The translations under genes were made by a program, and so were the position numbers. Below the pieces are notes generated by a model, which was not told the DNA's origin, did not search any database, and was given only the letters and a program-made list of their open reading frames with translations. From the NCBI RefSeq assembly GCF_022879575.1, contig NZ_CP084260.1, positions 1,736,001 through 1,800,000 of the forward strand: DNA of 64,000 bases. The letters are read 5' to 3'. Shown in pieces: positions 1 to 12,360 of the stretch. The stretch is from Caballeronia sp. SL2Y3 (GTDB lineage Bacteria > Pseudomonadota > Gammaproteobacteria > Burkholderiales > Burkholderiaceae). The first letter of the stretch is position 1; every line of letters begins with the position of its first letter.

Positions 1-235
1 TGGCCTGCGCCGGATCGATGCCGGAAGCGAGCCAGTCGATCAGCACTTCCCAGACGTTTTTCTCGATGACCTCGGGCGTCTCGTAGTGCGTGGTGAGCGC
101 GTGCCAGTCCACCACCGCGAAGAAGCACGGATACTCGGACTGCAGCCGCACCCAGTTTTTCAGCACGCCGTGATAGTGGCCGAGGTGCAGCGACCCGGTG
201 GGCCGCATGCCGGAGAAGATACGGTCAGGGAACAT
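1..235 (-). CDS. trpS: Tryptophan--tRNA ligase, N-terminal part (cut by window edge)
   Basis: Charges tRNA-Trp with tryptophan in the cytoplasm. Only the first 78 codons are in the window. They read MFPDRIFSGMRPTG followed by SLHLGHYHG, the class I synthetase HIGH-type signature in the Rossmann nucleotide-binding fold, and then the VDWHAL stretch typical of TrpRS. The ATG at 235 lies 4 bp beyond the stop of the M50 protease gene on the same strand, so the two are probably co-transcribed. The C-terminal KMSKS half is outside the window, so intactness cannot be judged. Confidence 0.93.
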   Translation of the reverse strand, partial: MFPDRIFSGMRPTGSLHLGHYHGVLKNWVRLQSEYPCFFAVVDWHALTTHYETPEVIEKNVWEVLIDWLASGIDPAQA

Positions 236-239
236 GATC

Positions 240-905
240 TTAGGGAAAGAGTGAAGCGAAGGGATTCAGAATGGCCGACACCGCCGCGTAGCCCACGTTC
301 ACGAGGGGGCCGAGCCAGAAGCGCGTCAGCGCGTTGGTCATGATGAGCGCCATCACGATCCAGAAACCGTACGGCTCGATCTTCTGAAATGCAAGCGACG
401 CGCGCACCGGCAAGAGCGCCGACAGAATGCGCCCGCCGTCGAGCGGCAGCAGCGGAAAGAGATTGAGCACGCCGAACACCAGATTCACGCCGACGCCGGC
501 TGCCGCCATGCGCGTGAAGAACGGTTCATCGACATGAAAGGCGGCGAGCAGCACCGCGAGCACGCCCCACAGGAGCGCCTGCACGAAGTTGCTGCCCGGA
601 CCCGCCGCCGCGACCCACAGGCCGCCCCAGCGCGGATTGCGCAGATTGCCGAACGCGACGGGAACCGGTTTCGCGTAGCCGAACATGAACGCGCCGCTCG
701 TCACGAAATACAGCACGATGGGAATGACGATGGTCCCGATCGGGTCGATGTGGCGCATCGGATTCATGGAAACGCGGCCGAGCACGTAAGCCGTGTTGTC
801 GCCGAGCAGACGCGCGGCGTAGCCATGCGCGGCCTCGTGCAGCGTGATCGCGAAGATCACCGGGAGCGCGTAGACCGCGATGGTTTGTATCAGGGAAGGA
901 TCCAT
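240..905 (-). CDS. Site-2 protease family (M50) membrane metalloprotease
   Basis: A 221-aa polytopic inner-membrane zinc protease of the S2P/M50 family. HEAAH at residues 23-27 supplies two zinc-ligand histidines and the catalytic Glu. NLFPLLPLDGGR, with Asp156, supplies the third ligand. At least four hydrophobic segments are visible (about 8-28, 55-75, 95-122, 135-155). It is the short, PDZ-less form common in proteobacteria. It lies between a YciO-type gene and trpS on the same strand. The substrate is unknown; the housekeeping context does not suggest a specific stress pathway. Confidence 0.88.
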   Translation of the reverse strand: MDPSLIQTIAVYALPVIFAITLHEAAHGYAARLLGDNTAYVLGRVSMNPMRHIDPIGTIVIPIVLYFVTSGAFMFGYAKPVPVAFGNLRNPRWGGLWVAAAGPGSNFVQALLWGVLAVLLAAFHVDEPFFTRMAAAGVGVNLVFGVLNLFPLLPLDGGRILSALLPVRASLAFQKIEPYGFWIVMALIMTNALTRFWLGPLVNVGYAAVSAILNPFASLFP

Positions 906-1002
906 AGGGCGCTATTGTATCAAGCGGGCAGGCGTCGGCAGGCGCGGCGCGGCTTGCGCGCGGCGTTTCTGGCTTCGGAAATGCGCAGCCGTGAGGCCGC
1001 GC

Positions 1003-1632
1003 TCACGCCGCCAGGCCGAACGGCTCCAGACTGCCCCGGCCCGCGCGCACCAGCACCGGCTCGCCGCCCGTCAGGTCGATCACCGTGGAAGGCTCGGCCG
1101 GGCACGCGCCCGCATCGATCACGAGGTCGATTTGCTTTTCCAGCCGCTCGCGGATTTCCTCGGCGTCGTTGAGCGGCTCGGTCTCGCCCGGCAGGATCAG
1201 GGTGGACGCGAGCAGCGGCTCGCCGAGCGCGCCGAGCAGCGCGAGCGTGATCTCGTGATCCGGCACGCGCAGCCCGATGGTCTTGCGCGACGGATGCGAC
1301 AGCCTGCGCGGCACTTCCTTCGTCGCTTGGAGCACGAACACGTACGGCCCCGGCGTGACCGATTTGATCAGCCGATACTGCCGGTTGTCGACCATCGCGA
1401 AGTTGGCGAGCTCGGACAGATCGCGCACGAGCAGCGACAACAGTTGCTTGTCGTCGATGCCGCGAATGCGCCGCAGCCGCTCGACGGCAGTCTTGTCGTC
1501 GAGATGGCAGGCGAGCGCGTAGCTCGAATCGGTCGGCAGGGCGACGATGCCGCCGTCCTTGATGATCTGCACCGCCTGATTGATCAGACGCGGCTGCGGA
1601 TTATCCGGATGAATACGAAAGAACTGGGACAT
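1003..1632 (-). CDS. Sua5/YciO/YrdC-family protein (YciO type)
   Basis: A 209-aa protein of the YrdC-like fold, whose founding members make threonylcarbamoyl-AMP for the t6A tRNA modification. The N-terminus has VQIIKDGGIVALPTDSSYAL, matching the substrate-cavity KxR/TDT region. TPGPYVFVLQATKEVPRR and SRKTIGLRVPDH follow the family pattern. The sequence is closer to YciO than to YrdC/TsaC, so the exact reaction is uncertain. The reading frame is open further upstream, but the ATG at 1632 has an AAGGCG ribosome site about 8 nt before it and begins at the family's usual MSQFFRIHP, so I chose it. Confidence 0.85.
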   Translation of the reverse strand: MSQFFRIHPDNPQPRLINQAVQIIKDGGIVALPTDSSYALACHLDDKTAVERLRRIRGIDDKQLLSLLVRDLSELANFAMVDNRQYRLIKSVTPGPYVFVLQATKEVPRRLSHPSRKTIGLRVPDHEITLALLGALGEPLLASTLILPGETEPLNDAEEIRERLEKQIDLVIDAGACPAEPSTVIDLTGGEPVLVRAGRGSLEPFGLAA

Positions 1633-1778
1633 GGGACGCCTTGTTGTGTCGTTCTTGCCCGTGGACGCGTACGCCTCGCGCGTGAGTGCGCGAGCGCGAC
1701 GCTTCGGCCAAACCGTACGTGCGATAGATGCCGTGAGGCAAGGACCATGCGCGTGCGCGCAAGGCACGCGCCGAGACG

Positions 1779-2621
1779 TTACAGCCAGCGCGCCCAGACG
1801 GGCGTGAGGTCCTCGGGTAGCGGCGGAAGCCGGCCCAGATCGACGCGCCCTTCCCCCGGCCCGTGAAAGTCCGAACCGCGCGACGCTTCGAAGCCGTAAC
1901 GGCGCGCGACATCAGCGTACTCGCGGTACTGGTCGGGCGTATGACTGCCGGTCACGACTTCGATGGCCTTGCCGCCCAACTGGATAAACTCGTCGAAGAG
2001 CGCGGCGAACTGGACCGGCGTGTAGTCGTAGCGGCCCGGATGCGCGATGATCGGCTCGCCGCCTGCGTCGCGAATCCACTGCATCGCATCCGCGAGCTTG
2101 GCCCAGCGATGTCCGACGAAGCCCGGCTTGCCGTCGCCGAGATAGCGCGCGAACACGTCGGAGGTCGTCTCGGCGTAGCCTTCTTCGACGAGAAAGCGCG
2201 CGAAATGCGTACGCGAGATCATATCGGGGTCGTCGGTATAGCGCAGCGCGCCTTCGTACGCGTTCGGAATGCCCACCGCCGCGAGCGCGTCCCCGATGGC
2301 CACGCCCCGCGCGGCGCGTCCGTTGCGCGTCGAGGCGAGGCCGTTGACGAGCGCCTGATTCTCCGGATCGACGTTCATGCCCACCACATGCACCGTGCGC
2401 GAGGCCCACGTCACCGAGATCTCGACGCCCGGCAGATAGCGCATGCCGAGCACCTCCGCCGCCGCGCGCGCCTCGCGCTGTCCGCCCAGCTGATCGTGGT
2501 CGGTCAGCGACCACATTTCGACGCCGCCCGCATGCGCGCGCGCCGCCACTTCGGCGGGCGAAAGCTGGCCGTCCGAGACGGTGGAGTGGCAATGCAGATC
2601 GGCGTTGATGGTCGGCTTCAT
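1779..2621 (-). CDS. PHP-domain phosphoesterase (RNase AM / TrpH family)
   Basis: A 280-aa PHP-superfamily metal-dependent phosphoesterase. The N-terminus reads NADLHCHSTVSDG (motif I), followed by SLTDHDQLGG (motif II), GVEIS, IIAHPGRY and, near the C-terminus, GSDFHGPGE (motif IV). Together these supply the His/Asp/Glu ligands of the trinuclear metal site. Characterised relatives hydrolyse 3',5'-nucleotide bisphosphates or remove 5' nucleotides from RNA (Rnm/YciV). In E. coli the gene neighbours yciO and the trp region, and here too it lies just upstream of the yciO-type gene on the same strand, supporting orthology with yciV. Confidence 0.87.
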   Translation of the reverse strand: MKPTINADLHCHSTVSDGQLSPAEVAARAHAGGVEMWSLTDHDQLGGQREARAAAEVLGMRYLPGVEISVTWASRTVHVVGMNVDPENQALVNGLASTRNGRAARGVAIGDALAAVGIPNAYEGALRYTDDPDMISRTHFARFLVEEGYAETTSDVFARYLGDGKPGFVGHRWAKLADAMQWIRDAGGEPIIAHPGRYDYTPVQFAALFDEFIQLGGKAIEVVTGSHTPDQYREYADVARRYGFEASRGSDFHGPGEGRVDLGRLPPLPEDLTPVWARWL

Positions 2622-2697
2622 GGAATGTCATTTTACTTGAACGGCATGGAACAACGCTTACCGCGATGACCGCCAGCGGCCAGCGCACGCCCAGCCG

Positions 2698-3582
2698 TCA
2701 CGCGCAGAACGCCTCGATCAGCGCGGCGATGCGCTCGGGCTGGTCGTGATGGATCATGTGCCCCGCATCGCCGACGATTTCTTCGCGCCAGTCGGGGAAT
2801 GCGGCGAACCGCGTCTTGAACTCGGCGATGGGCATCGAGCCCGCGAAGCTCGCGAGCGTCGGCGACGCTTCCGCCTCCACGTGCAGCACTTTCGCCTGCA
2901 CGCGCGACCAGACGGCCATCACCTCGTCGAGGCGATACAGCACAGGGCTACGCAGCTTGTGTGCCGGGTCCGCGAGCAGATGGAACGCGCCGTCCGCTTC
3001 TTGCCGCGACCAGTGCTGCGCGAGAAAACGCGCCCGCGACCGGGCGAGACGTGGATTCGTGCGGATCAGGCGGTCGGCCACGTCGTCGAGGCTCGCATAG
3101 GAGCGCAAGGGCGGCGGCGCGCGCAGATCGTCGAGCCATCGCGTGAGCGCGCCCGGCGCCTGCGAGGGACGCGTCGCGGGCAGTCCGAAGCCTTCGAGAT
3201 CGACCACGCGTCGCACGCGCGCGGGCCGCACACCGGCGTAGAGCAGCGCGACGTTCGCGCCCATGCTGTGGCCGACGAGATCGACTTGGTCCGTGGGCGC
3301 GTAATGGTCGAGAAGCGCGTCGAGATCGGCGAGATAGTCGGGAAAATAGTAGTGCCCGCCGCCCTTTTGCGCGACCGGCCAGTCCGACAGGCCGAAGCCG
3401 CGCGCATCGGGCGCGAGCACTTGCCAGTCGCCCGCGAGCGCGTCGACCACGAACTGGAAGGACGCCGCGACGTCCATCCAGCCGTGCAGCATGAACAGCA
3501 TGGGCGCGTCGGGCGAGCCCCAGTGGCGCACGTGCAGACGCACGCCGCGCGCATCGACGAACTCGGAGCGCGATTCTTTCAT
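2698..3582 (-). CDS. Alpha/beta-fold hydrolase
   Basis: A 294-aa hydrolase with the canonical order: oxyanion HGW at about 33-35, the nucleophile elbow GHSMGAN at about 103-109 and a C-terminal GDAGHMIHHDQPE carrying the catalytic His. A cap-like insertion sits between about 140 and 215. The sequence cannot give the substrate; relatives include epoxide hydrolases, haloalkane dehalogenases and serine esterases. It starts at an ATG, and 49 bp separate it from the DUF455 gene upstream on the same strand. Confidence 0.85.
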   Translation of the reverse strand: MKESRSEFVDARGVRLHVRHWGSPDAPMLFMLHGWMDVAASFQFVVDALAGDWQVLAPDARGFGLSDWPVAQKGGGHYYFPDYLADLDALLDHYAPTDQVDLVGHSMGANVALLYAGVRPARVRRVVDLEGFGLPATRPSQAPGALTRWLDDLRAPPPLRSYASLDDVADRLIRTNPRLARSRARFLAQHWSRQEADGAFHLLADPAHKLRSPVLYRLDEVMAVWSRVQAKVLHVEAEASPTLASFAGSMPIAEFKTRFAAFPDWREEIVGDAGHMIHHDQPERIAALIEAFCA

Positions 3583-3631
3583 GGTCCGCCTCGGGAAATT
3601 CGTGAAAAAGGATGACCGTTCAGTATAGCGG

Positions 3632-4480
3632 CTACGCCGATGCGTCGAGTCCCGCGAGCGCGCGGAGTTCGGCCTCGTCGAAACCGGCGTCGCGGCGCGC
3701 CTCCAAGTTGAACGGGCCGCGCAGCTTCGGCGCGTGATACTGCTCGGCGAGGCGTTCGTAAGTGACGTGCGGATCGAGCGCAGCCTGATCGCACAGAGAG
3801 CGGAACCAGCGGTTGCCGATCAGCACGTGGCCGATCTCGTCTCGCAGGATCACGTCGAGAATGGCCGCCGACGCGTGATCGCCCGCCTGCGCGAGCCGCT
3901 TGCGGATGGGCGGCGACGCGTCGAGCCCGCGCGCCTCCAGCGTGCGCGGCACGAGCGCCATGCGCGCGAGTACGTCGCCGCGCGTGCGCTCGGCCATTTC
4001 CCAGAGTCCGTCGTGCGCGGGGAAGTCGCCGTAAGCGTGCCCGAATTCGGCGAGACGCGCGCGCAGCAGCGAGAAGTGATGCGCTTCTTCGGCCGCGACC
4101 TTGAGCCAGTCGACGTAGAACTCGGCTGGCATCGAGGAGAAGCGCCACACGGCGTCGAGCGCGAGGTTGATCGCGTTGAATTCGATGTGCGCGAGCGCGT
4201 GCAGCAGCACCGCGCGCCCGGCTTCCGACTGCATGCCGCGCCGTTTCAGCGACGAAGGCTCGACGAGTTCCGGCCGCGCCGGGCGTCCCGGCAGATCGCC
4301 GGGATCGTCGAGCGCGAGCGCCGGATCCACGTGCAACGCGCTGGATCGCACGCTCTCGTAAAGGGTACGAGCGCGTTCCGCCTTCGCGACCGGCTCGCGC
4401 TCGCGCAGAATCGCGAGCGCCGCGCGACGCGCGCAGAACGTGTCGCACGGAAAATCGGCGGGCGGGGGAAGATTCGGCAT
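3632..4480 (-). CDS. DUF455 ferritin-like domain protein
   Basis: A 282-aa protein of the DUF455 ferritin-like superfamily. The visible helical motifs are HALAHIEFNAINLALDAVWRF around residues 95-115 and AAEEAHHFSLLRARL around 128-143, with DVILRDEIGHVLIGNRW around 205-221. The Glu/His pairs (HxxE, EExxH, ExxH) are spaced as in a four-helix di-iron site. No enzymatic function is established for the family. The gene is divergent from the gamma-carbonic anhydrase gene; the 186-bp intergenic stretch should contain both promoters. Confidence 0.83.
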   Translation of the reverse strand: MPNLPPPADFPCDTFCARRAALAILREREPVAKAERARTLYESVRSSALHVDPALALDDPGDLPGRPARPELVEPSSLKRRGMQSEAGRAVLLHALAHIEFNAINLALDAVWRFSSMPAEFYVDWLKVAAEEAHHFSLLRARLAEFGHAYGDFPAHDGLWEMAERTRGDVLARMALVPRTLEARGLDASPPIRKRLAQAGDHASAAILDVILRDEIGHVLIGNRWFRSLCDQAALDPHVTYERLAEQYHAPKLRGPFNLEARRDAGFDEAELRALAGLDASA

Positions 4481-4666
4481 GACAGCGGCTGATCGGAAGA
4501 GGAAGGCCCGGCGGCGAAATGCCGCAAACGGCTAAAATGATGATCCGGCAGGGCAAAACATCGCGCAACTATAGCGCCGGCGTAGGCGCAGAGACGAGCC
4601 AAGACGCGCATTCTAGCGTCGCGCGGCCGGCATCCATCATCGAAGACGCAAGCCAGAGGAGACACC

Positions 4667-5191
4667 GTGGCGATCTACAAACTCGGCGACGACGCCCCCA
4701 CCATTCACGAAAGCGTGTTTCTCGCGGATACCGCGACCATCATCGGCCGCGTCACGCTCGAAGAAAACGCGAGCGTGTGGTTCGGCGCGGCGCTGCGCGG
4801 CGATAACGAGCCGATCGTCGTCGGCCGCGGCAGCAACGTGCAGGAAGGCGCGGTGCTGCACGCCGACCCCGGCTTTCCGCTGACGATTGCGGCCAACGTC
4901 ACGGTCGGCCATCAGGCGATGCTGCACGGCTGCACCGTCGGCGAAGGGTCGCTGATCGGGATTCAGGCGGTGGTCTTGAATGGCGCGGTGATCGGCCGCA
5001 ACTGTCTGGTGGGCGCGGGCGCGATCGTCACCGAAGGCAAGGTTTTTCCCGACAACACGCTGATTCTCGGCGCGCCCGCGAAGGCGGTGCGCGAAATCGG
5101 CGAGGCGGACATCGCCCGCATGCGCGCGGCCACGGCGAGTTATGCCGACCGGCGCGAATACTATAAGGCGCAGCTCGTGCGCATCGGCTGA
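4667..5191 (+). CDS. Gamma-class carbonic anhydrase family protein
   Basis: A 174-aa left-handed beta-helix protein built of hexapeptide repeats. GRVTLEENASVWFGAALRGD is the family signature, and His residues in VLHADPG, VGHQAM and LHGCT match the trimer-interface zinc site. It resembles YrdA/PaaY/CaiE-type proteins; carbonic anhydrase activity is not proven for most of these. The start is GTG at 4667, preceded by GAGGAGAC. It is followed 60 bp downstream by hslO on the same strand. Confidence 0.9.
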   Translation: MAIYKLGDDAPTIHESVFLADTATIIGRVTLEENASVWFGAALRGDNEPIVVGRGSNVQEGAVLHADPGFPLTIAANVTVGHQAMLHGCTVGEGSLIGIQAVVLNGAVIGRNCLVGAGAIVTEGKVFPDNTLILGAPAKAVREIGEADIARMRAATASYADRREYYKAQLVRIG

Positions 5192-5251
5192 ACGGCGGCG
5201 CTGCGCGAGACGCGAAGCGGCACGTTCCGCCTCAACACCCAAGGAAGAGTT

Positions 5252-6202
5252 GTGAACGACCAGTTGCAGAAATTCATGTTCAACGCGGCGCCGGTGCGCG
5301 GCGAGATCGTTTCGCTGCGCAATACGTGGCAGGAAGTGCTCGCGCGCCGCGCGTACCCGACCGCCGTGCGCAACGTGCTCGGCGAGATGATGGCCGCGTG
5401 CGCCCTGCTCTCGGCGAACCTCAAGTTCGACGGCACGCTCATCATGCAGATCTACGGCGACGGTCCGGTGAAGATGCTGGTCGTACAATGCAGCTCGGCT
5501 CTGACGCTGCGCGCGACGGCCAAGCTCGCGGAAGGCGCGGAAAGCACGCTTCGCGACGACATGCCGCTCGCGGAACTGCTCAACCGCAATGGTCACGGCC
5601 GCTGCGTCATCACGCTCGATCCGTCCGACAAGAAGCCGGGCCAGCAGCCGTATCAGGGCATCGTGCCGCTGTCCGGCGAGCACGGACCGCTCGCGTCGAT
5701 GGCCGAGGTGCTGGAACAGTACATGCATCATTCCGAGCAGCTCGACACGCGCCTGTGGCTCGCCGCGAATACGGACCGCGCCGTCGGCATGTTGTTGCAG
5801 AAGCTGCCGGGCGATGGCGGCATCGTTCCGCATCCGGGCGAGCACGACTCCGATACGTGGCAGCGCGTCTGTCATCTCGGCAGCACGCTGTCGAACGAGG
5901 AACTGCTGAAGGAAGATCCCGAAACCGTGTTCCGGCGGCTCTTCTGGCAGGAAAACGTGCAGCACTTCGAGCCCGCGCCGGCGCGCTTCCAGTGCACCTG
6001 CTCGCGCGAAAAGGTCGGCGGCATGCTGAAGATGCTCGGGCGCGAAGAGGTGGACAGCGTGATCGAAGAACGCGGCAGCGTGGAGGTGCACTGCGAGTTC
6101 TGCAATCAACGCTACGAGTTCGACCCGGTCGACGTTGCGCAACTTTTTGTCGCAAAAGAGCTGTCGCAGGGCGTGAGTCCGGCATCGGATCAGCGGCACT
6201 GA
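5252..6202 (+). CDS. hslO: Hsp33 redox-regulated molecular chaperone
   Basis: A 316-aa redox-switched holdase that protects unfolding proteins during oxidative stress. The N-terminal domain starts NDQLQKFMF. The C-terminal zinc-binding redox switch is complete, with the CTCSREK pair at about 249-251 and the CEFC pair at about 283-286, giving the CxC...CxxC pattern. The start codon is GTG at 5252, preceded by AAGGAAGAG. Length is normal for the family. Confidence 0.95.
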   Translation: MNDQLQKFMFNAAPVRGEIVSLRNTWQEVLARRAYPTAVRNVLGEMMAACALLSANLKFDGTLIMQIYGDGPVKMLVVQCSSALTLRATAKLAEGAESTLRDDMPLAELLNRNGHGRCVITLDPSDKKPGQQPYQGIVPLSGEHGPLASMAEVLEQYMHHSEQLDTRLWLAANTDRAVGMLLQKLPGDGGIVPHPGEHDSDTWQRVCHLGSTLSNEELLKEDPETVFRRLFWQENVQHFEPAPARFQCTCSREKVGGMLKMLGREEVDSVIEERGSVEVHCEFCNQRYEFDPVDVAQLFVAKELSQGVSPASDQRH

Positions 6203-6350
6203 TCGGCTCGATGCCTTGTCCGGCGGGCCTCTGCGCGCGCCGGACGCGCGCCGGCCGGCCGGAGCGACCGCGCCGCGAGCGGGTTTCGGAGCACGCGCCG
6301 CGCGCTATGATTGACGCTTGATTAGTTGTCCGACCGGCTGGAGGTCGCAA

Positions 6351-6698
6351 ATGAAAACCGCATTGCTAGTGCTGAAACTTTCGTCGTGTGCCGCCGCCGC
6401 GCTGCTCGTTAGCGGCTGCATGATGGATCCGCCGGGGCCATCGCCGATCTACAGCCGTCTGCCGAGCACGCCGACGACGGCGCAGCAGACGCTCACGCCC
6501 GACGAGCAGATGCAGCGTTACAACGAGATCGACAAGCAGGCGCTCAACGAATCGCAGCAAGCCGCGACTGCCGGCAACAACGCGAAGATGATGTCCGGCT
6601 ATTACACGCCGCCCATCGGCGTGTATGGCGGCTATTCGAGCGGCGGCTGGGGCGGTCCTTACTGGGGCACGGGCGTCGGCATCGGGACGTGGTGGTAA
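6351..6698 (+). CDS. Small predicted lipoprotein, Gly/Tyr-rich C-terminus
   Basis: A 115-aa protein with a lipoprotein signal (MKTALLVLKL..., then the lipobox LLVSGC with the Cys near residue 23). The mature part has a Pro/Thr-rich linker, a Gln-rich helix around EQMQRYNEIDKQALNESQQ and a Gly/Tyr/Trp-rich tail ending GIGTWW. I do not recognise a functional family beyond similar short Burkholderia lipoproteins. The ATG at 6351 was chosen over an upstream TTG because GGAGGTCGCAA directly precedes it and the signal peptide begins there. Confidence 0.72.
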   Translation: MKTALLVLKLSSCAAAALLVSGCMMDPPGPSPIYSRLPSTPTTAQQTLTPDEQMQRYNEIDKQALNESQQAATAGNNAKMMSGYYTPPIGVYGGYSSGGWGGPYWGTGVGIGTWW

Positions 6699-6715
6699 GC
6701 CGCTCGCGCGGAACG

Positions 6716-6755
6716 AAAAAAAATGGCGCAGTCGATCACGACTGCGCCATTTTTA
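6716..6755. terminator. Bidirectional rho-independent terminator
   Basis: The stem ATGGCGCAGTCG / CGACTGCGCCAT has a 4-nt loop (ATCA), a run of eight A on the left and five T on the right. It sits between two convergent genes (the lipoprotein and ftsB) and should serve both. Confidence 0.85.
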
Positions 6756-6777
6756 TTTGCCCGCTGAATGCTTCAAA

Positions 6778-7242
6778 TCACCCGCCTGCGCCCTGCTTCT
6801 TCTTCGCTTCGGCGGCTTTATCCTTGCGCGCCTTGCGATCCAGATCGCGCAACTCCTGCTTCGAACGCGACACCGGATTCGGCACCACGCGCAACGGCGC
6901 GGCAGATACCTGCCCGCGCGTCGAGCCGTTCATGCCCGGCACGTTCGCCGAGTTGACAGGCGCGGTCGAATTGGGCGCGACGAACTGCACGAACACCTCG
7001 CTGTCCTTCACCATGCCCATCTCATAGCGCGCCCGCTCTTCCACGGCGGCGGTGCCACTTTGCAGGTCCTGCACCTCGCCTTGCACGCGTTCGTTGCGCA
7101 GCTTCAGGTTCGTGTTCTTGTCCGTCTGCTGCGCGAGTTGCTGCTGCAATTCATGCACGCGCAGCCAGCCGCCGTGCCCCCACCAGAGCGGGTACTGGAT
7201 CAGCGCCAGCAACAAGACCAGAACGACAGTTACAAGCCGCAT
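6778..7242 (-). CDS. ftsB: Cell division protein FtsB
   Basis: A 154-aa septum-formation initiator protein, part of the FtsQLB complex of the divisome. One transmembrane segment (about 3-21) is followed by a periplasmic coiled coil (about 27-65, with [15 protein letters not shown]) and the [19 protein letters not shown] motif typical of DivIC/FtsB. The C-terminal tail after about 95 is longer than in E. coli FtsB and ends in a Lys-rich stretch. It lies 119 bp downstream of eno on the same strand, the order conserved in gamma- and beta-proteobacteria. Confidence 0.9.
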   Translation of the reverse strand: MRLVTVVLVLLLALIQYPLWWGHGGWLRVHELQQQLAQQTDKNTNLKLRNERVQGEVQDLQSGTAAVEERARYEMGMVKDSEVFVQFVAPNSTAPVNSANVPGMNGSTRGQVSAAPLRVVPNPVSRSKQELRDLDRKARKDKAAEAKKKQGAGG

Positions 7243-7361
7243 TCACGTAGCCGAAATAAGCGCCGCCCTTCGGTCTCGTTCGACACGAGGCCGGGGCGGC
7301 GGGCAGAAGATAAGATCAACGTCCTTATCGACCAAAGCGGCGAAAGCTTTAGCGAGGACTT

Positions 7362-8744
<1,383 letters not shown>

Positions 8745-8803
8745 TCAGACCTTCCGGCGCGCGGCCGGTTCACTACGGCGCTCGTTCGCCCTGTGACGCA
8801 GCC

Positions 8804-8824
8804 TAAAAACCCTGCGCGCGGGCT

Positions 8825-8827
<3 letters not shown>
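8804..8827 (-). terminator. Rho-independent terminator after kdsA
   Basis: On the minus strand, AAAGCCC, a GCGCGCA loop and GGGTTTTTA form a 7-bp stem (one G-T pair) followed by T residues, starting at the kdsA stop codon. It ends the pyrG-kdsA transcript and separates it from eno. Confidence 0.6.
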
Positions 8828-11442
<2,615 letters not shown>

Positions 11443-11528
11443 TCACGCTTGCCGATCCGCTTTTCGGTGCTTTTTCGTGGTATCCACGCGCACCATTTCC
11501 CTCCACGCTCGCGCCCTTTCGACAGCGA

Positions 11529-12332
11529 TCAACTCATCGCGTGAAGCAGCCGCCGAATGGCGCGCGCCGTCTCGATGGGCCGCTCCATCGGAAAGAGATG
11601 GCTGCCTTCGATCCATTCGAAATGCCCGCCCGCGACGCGCCGCGTCATGCGCAGTCCGACCTGCCGCACTTCGGTGGAATGCGTGCCCGCGACGAAGCCG
11701 ACGGGCACCGGCGCGCCGTGCGCGAAGCGCGCGCCGAGCGTGTGCGGCAGCGTGCGATAGATCAGATATTCGACGTGCCGGTCGAACGAGAGCGTGCGCG
11801 TGCCGTCGGCGTGCGTCTGCGGAATGCCGAAGTCGATGTAGTCGGCCAGCATGCGCTCGTCCCAGCGCGCAAATGCGGGCTTCGCGCGAAAATGCCGCCA
11901 CGCTTCGTCGCGGCTCGCCCAGTGCGTGCGGCGCTTTTTCGTCGCGGCCGCCGGCGAGAGGCGTTCGTCGAGTCCAGTCCATTGCGTCGCGCGCAGCAGG
12001 CCGCTGCGCCATCCCGCGATGATCGGCGAATCCAGCATGACCACGCCCTTCACCCACTGCGGGCGCTTTTGCGCCGCCATCAGCGAAAGATAGCCGCCGA
12101 GCGAATGCCCGACGAGCCACACCTTCGGATGCTTGTCTTGCCGGTAGCGGCTCATGTCCTCGATCAGTTGATCCGCGAGATGCGGCCAACCCTGCGTGAC
12201 CGGAAAGCGCGGATCGTGCCCGTATCGTTCGATGCTGCGGATCTCATAGTCGTCCGCGAGCTCGGCGAACACGGTGCGGTAAGTGGACGCCGGAAAGCCG
12301 TTCGCGTGGGAGAAATGGATGATGTCCTTCAA
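11529..12332 (-). CDS. Alpha/beta hydrolase
   Basis: A 267-aa hydrolase: FSHANGFPASTYR near the N-terminus (oxyanion loop), the nucleophile elbow VGHSLGGYLS at about 82-91 and the C-terminal GSHLFPMERP with the catalytic His. Substrate unknown. The frame remains open upstream of the start, but no ATG fits. TTG at 12332 is preceded by AACGAGGAG at good spacing and begins (M)KDIIHFSHANGFP, the expected family start, so a TTG start is proposed. It lies 28 bp downstream of comEC on the same strand. Confidence 0.8.
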   Translation of the reverse strand: MKDIIHFSHANGFPASTYRTVFAELADDYEIRSIERYGHDPRFPVTQGWPHLADQLIEDMSRYRQDKHPKVWLVGHSLGGYLSLMAAQKRPQWVKGVVMLDSPIIAGWRSGLLRATQWTGLDERLSPAAATKKRRTHWASRDEAWRHFRAKPAFARWDERMLADYIDFGIPQTHADGTRTLSFDRHVEYLIYRTLPHTLGARFAHGAPVPVGFVAGTHSTEVRQVGLRMTRRVAGGHFEWIEGSHLFPMERPIETARAIRRLLHAMS

Positions 12333-12360
12333 GCGGCTCCTCGTTCTTTTCGTATTGTTT

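Noticed and set aside
4637..6199. A 520-codon minus-strand frame
   Set aside because: Covers the gamma-carbonic anhydrase and hslO genes on the opposite strand; both of those carry clear family motifs.
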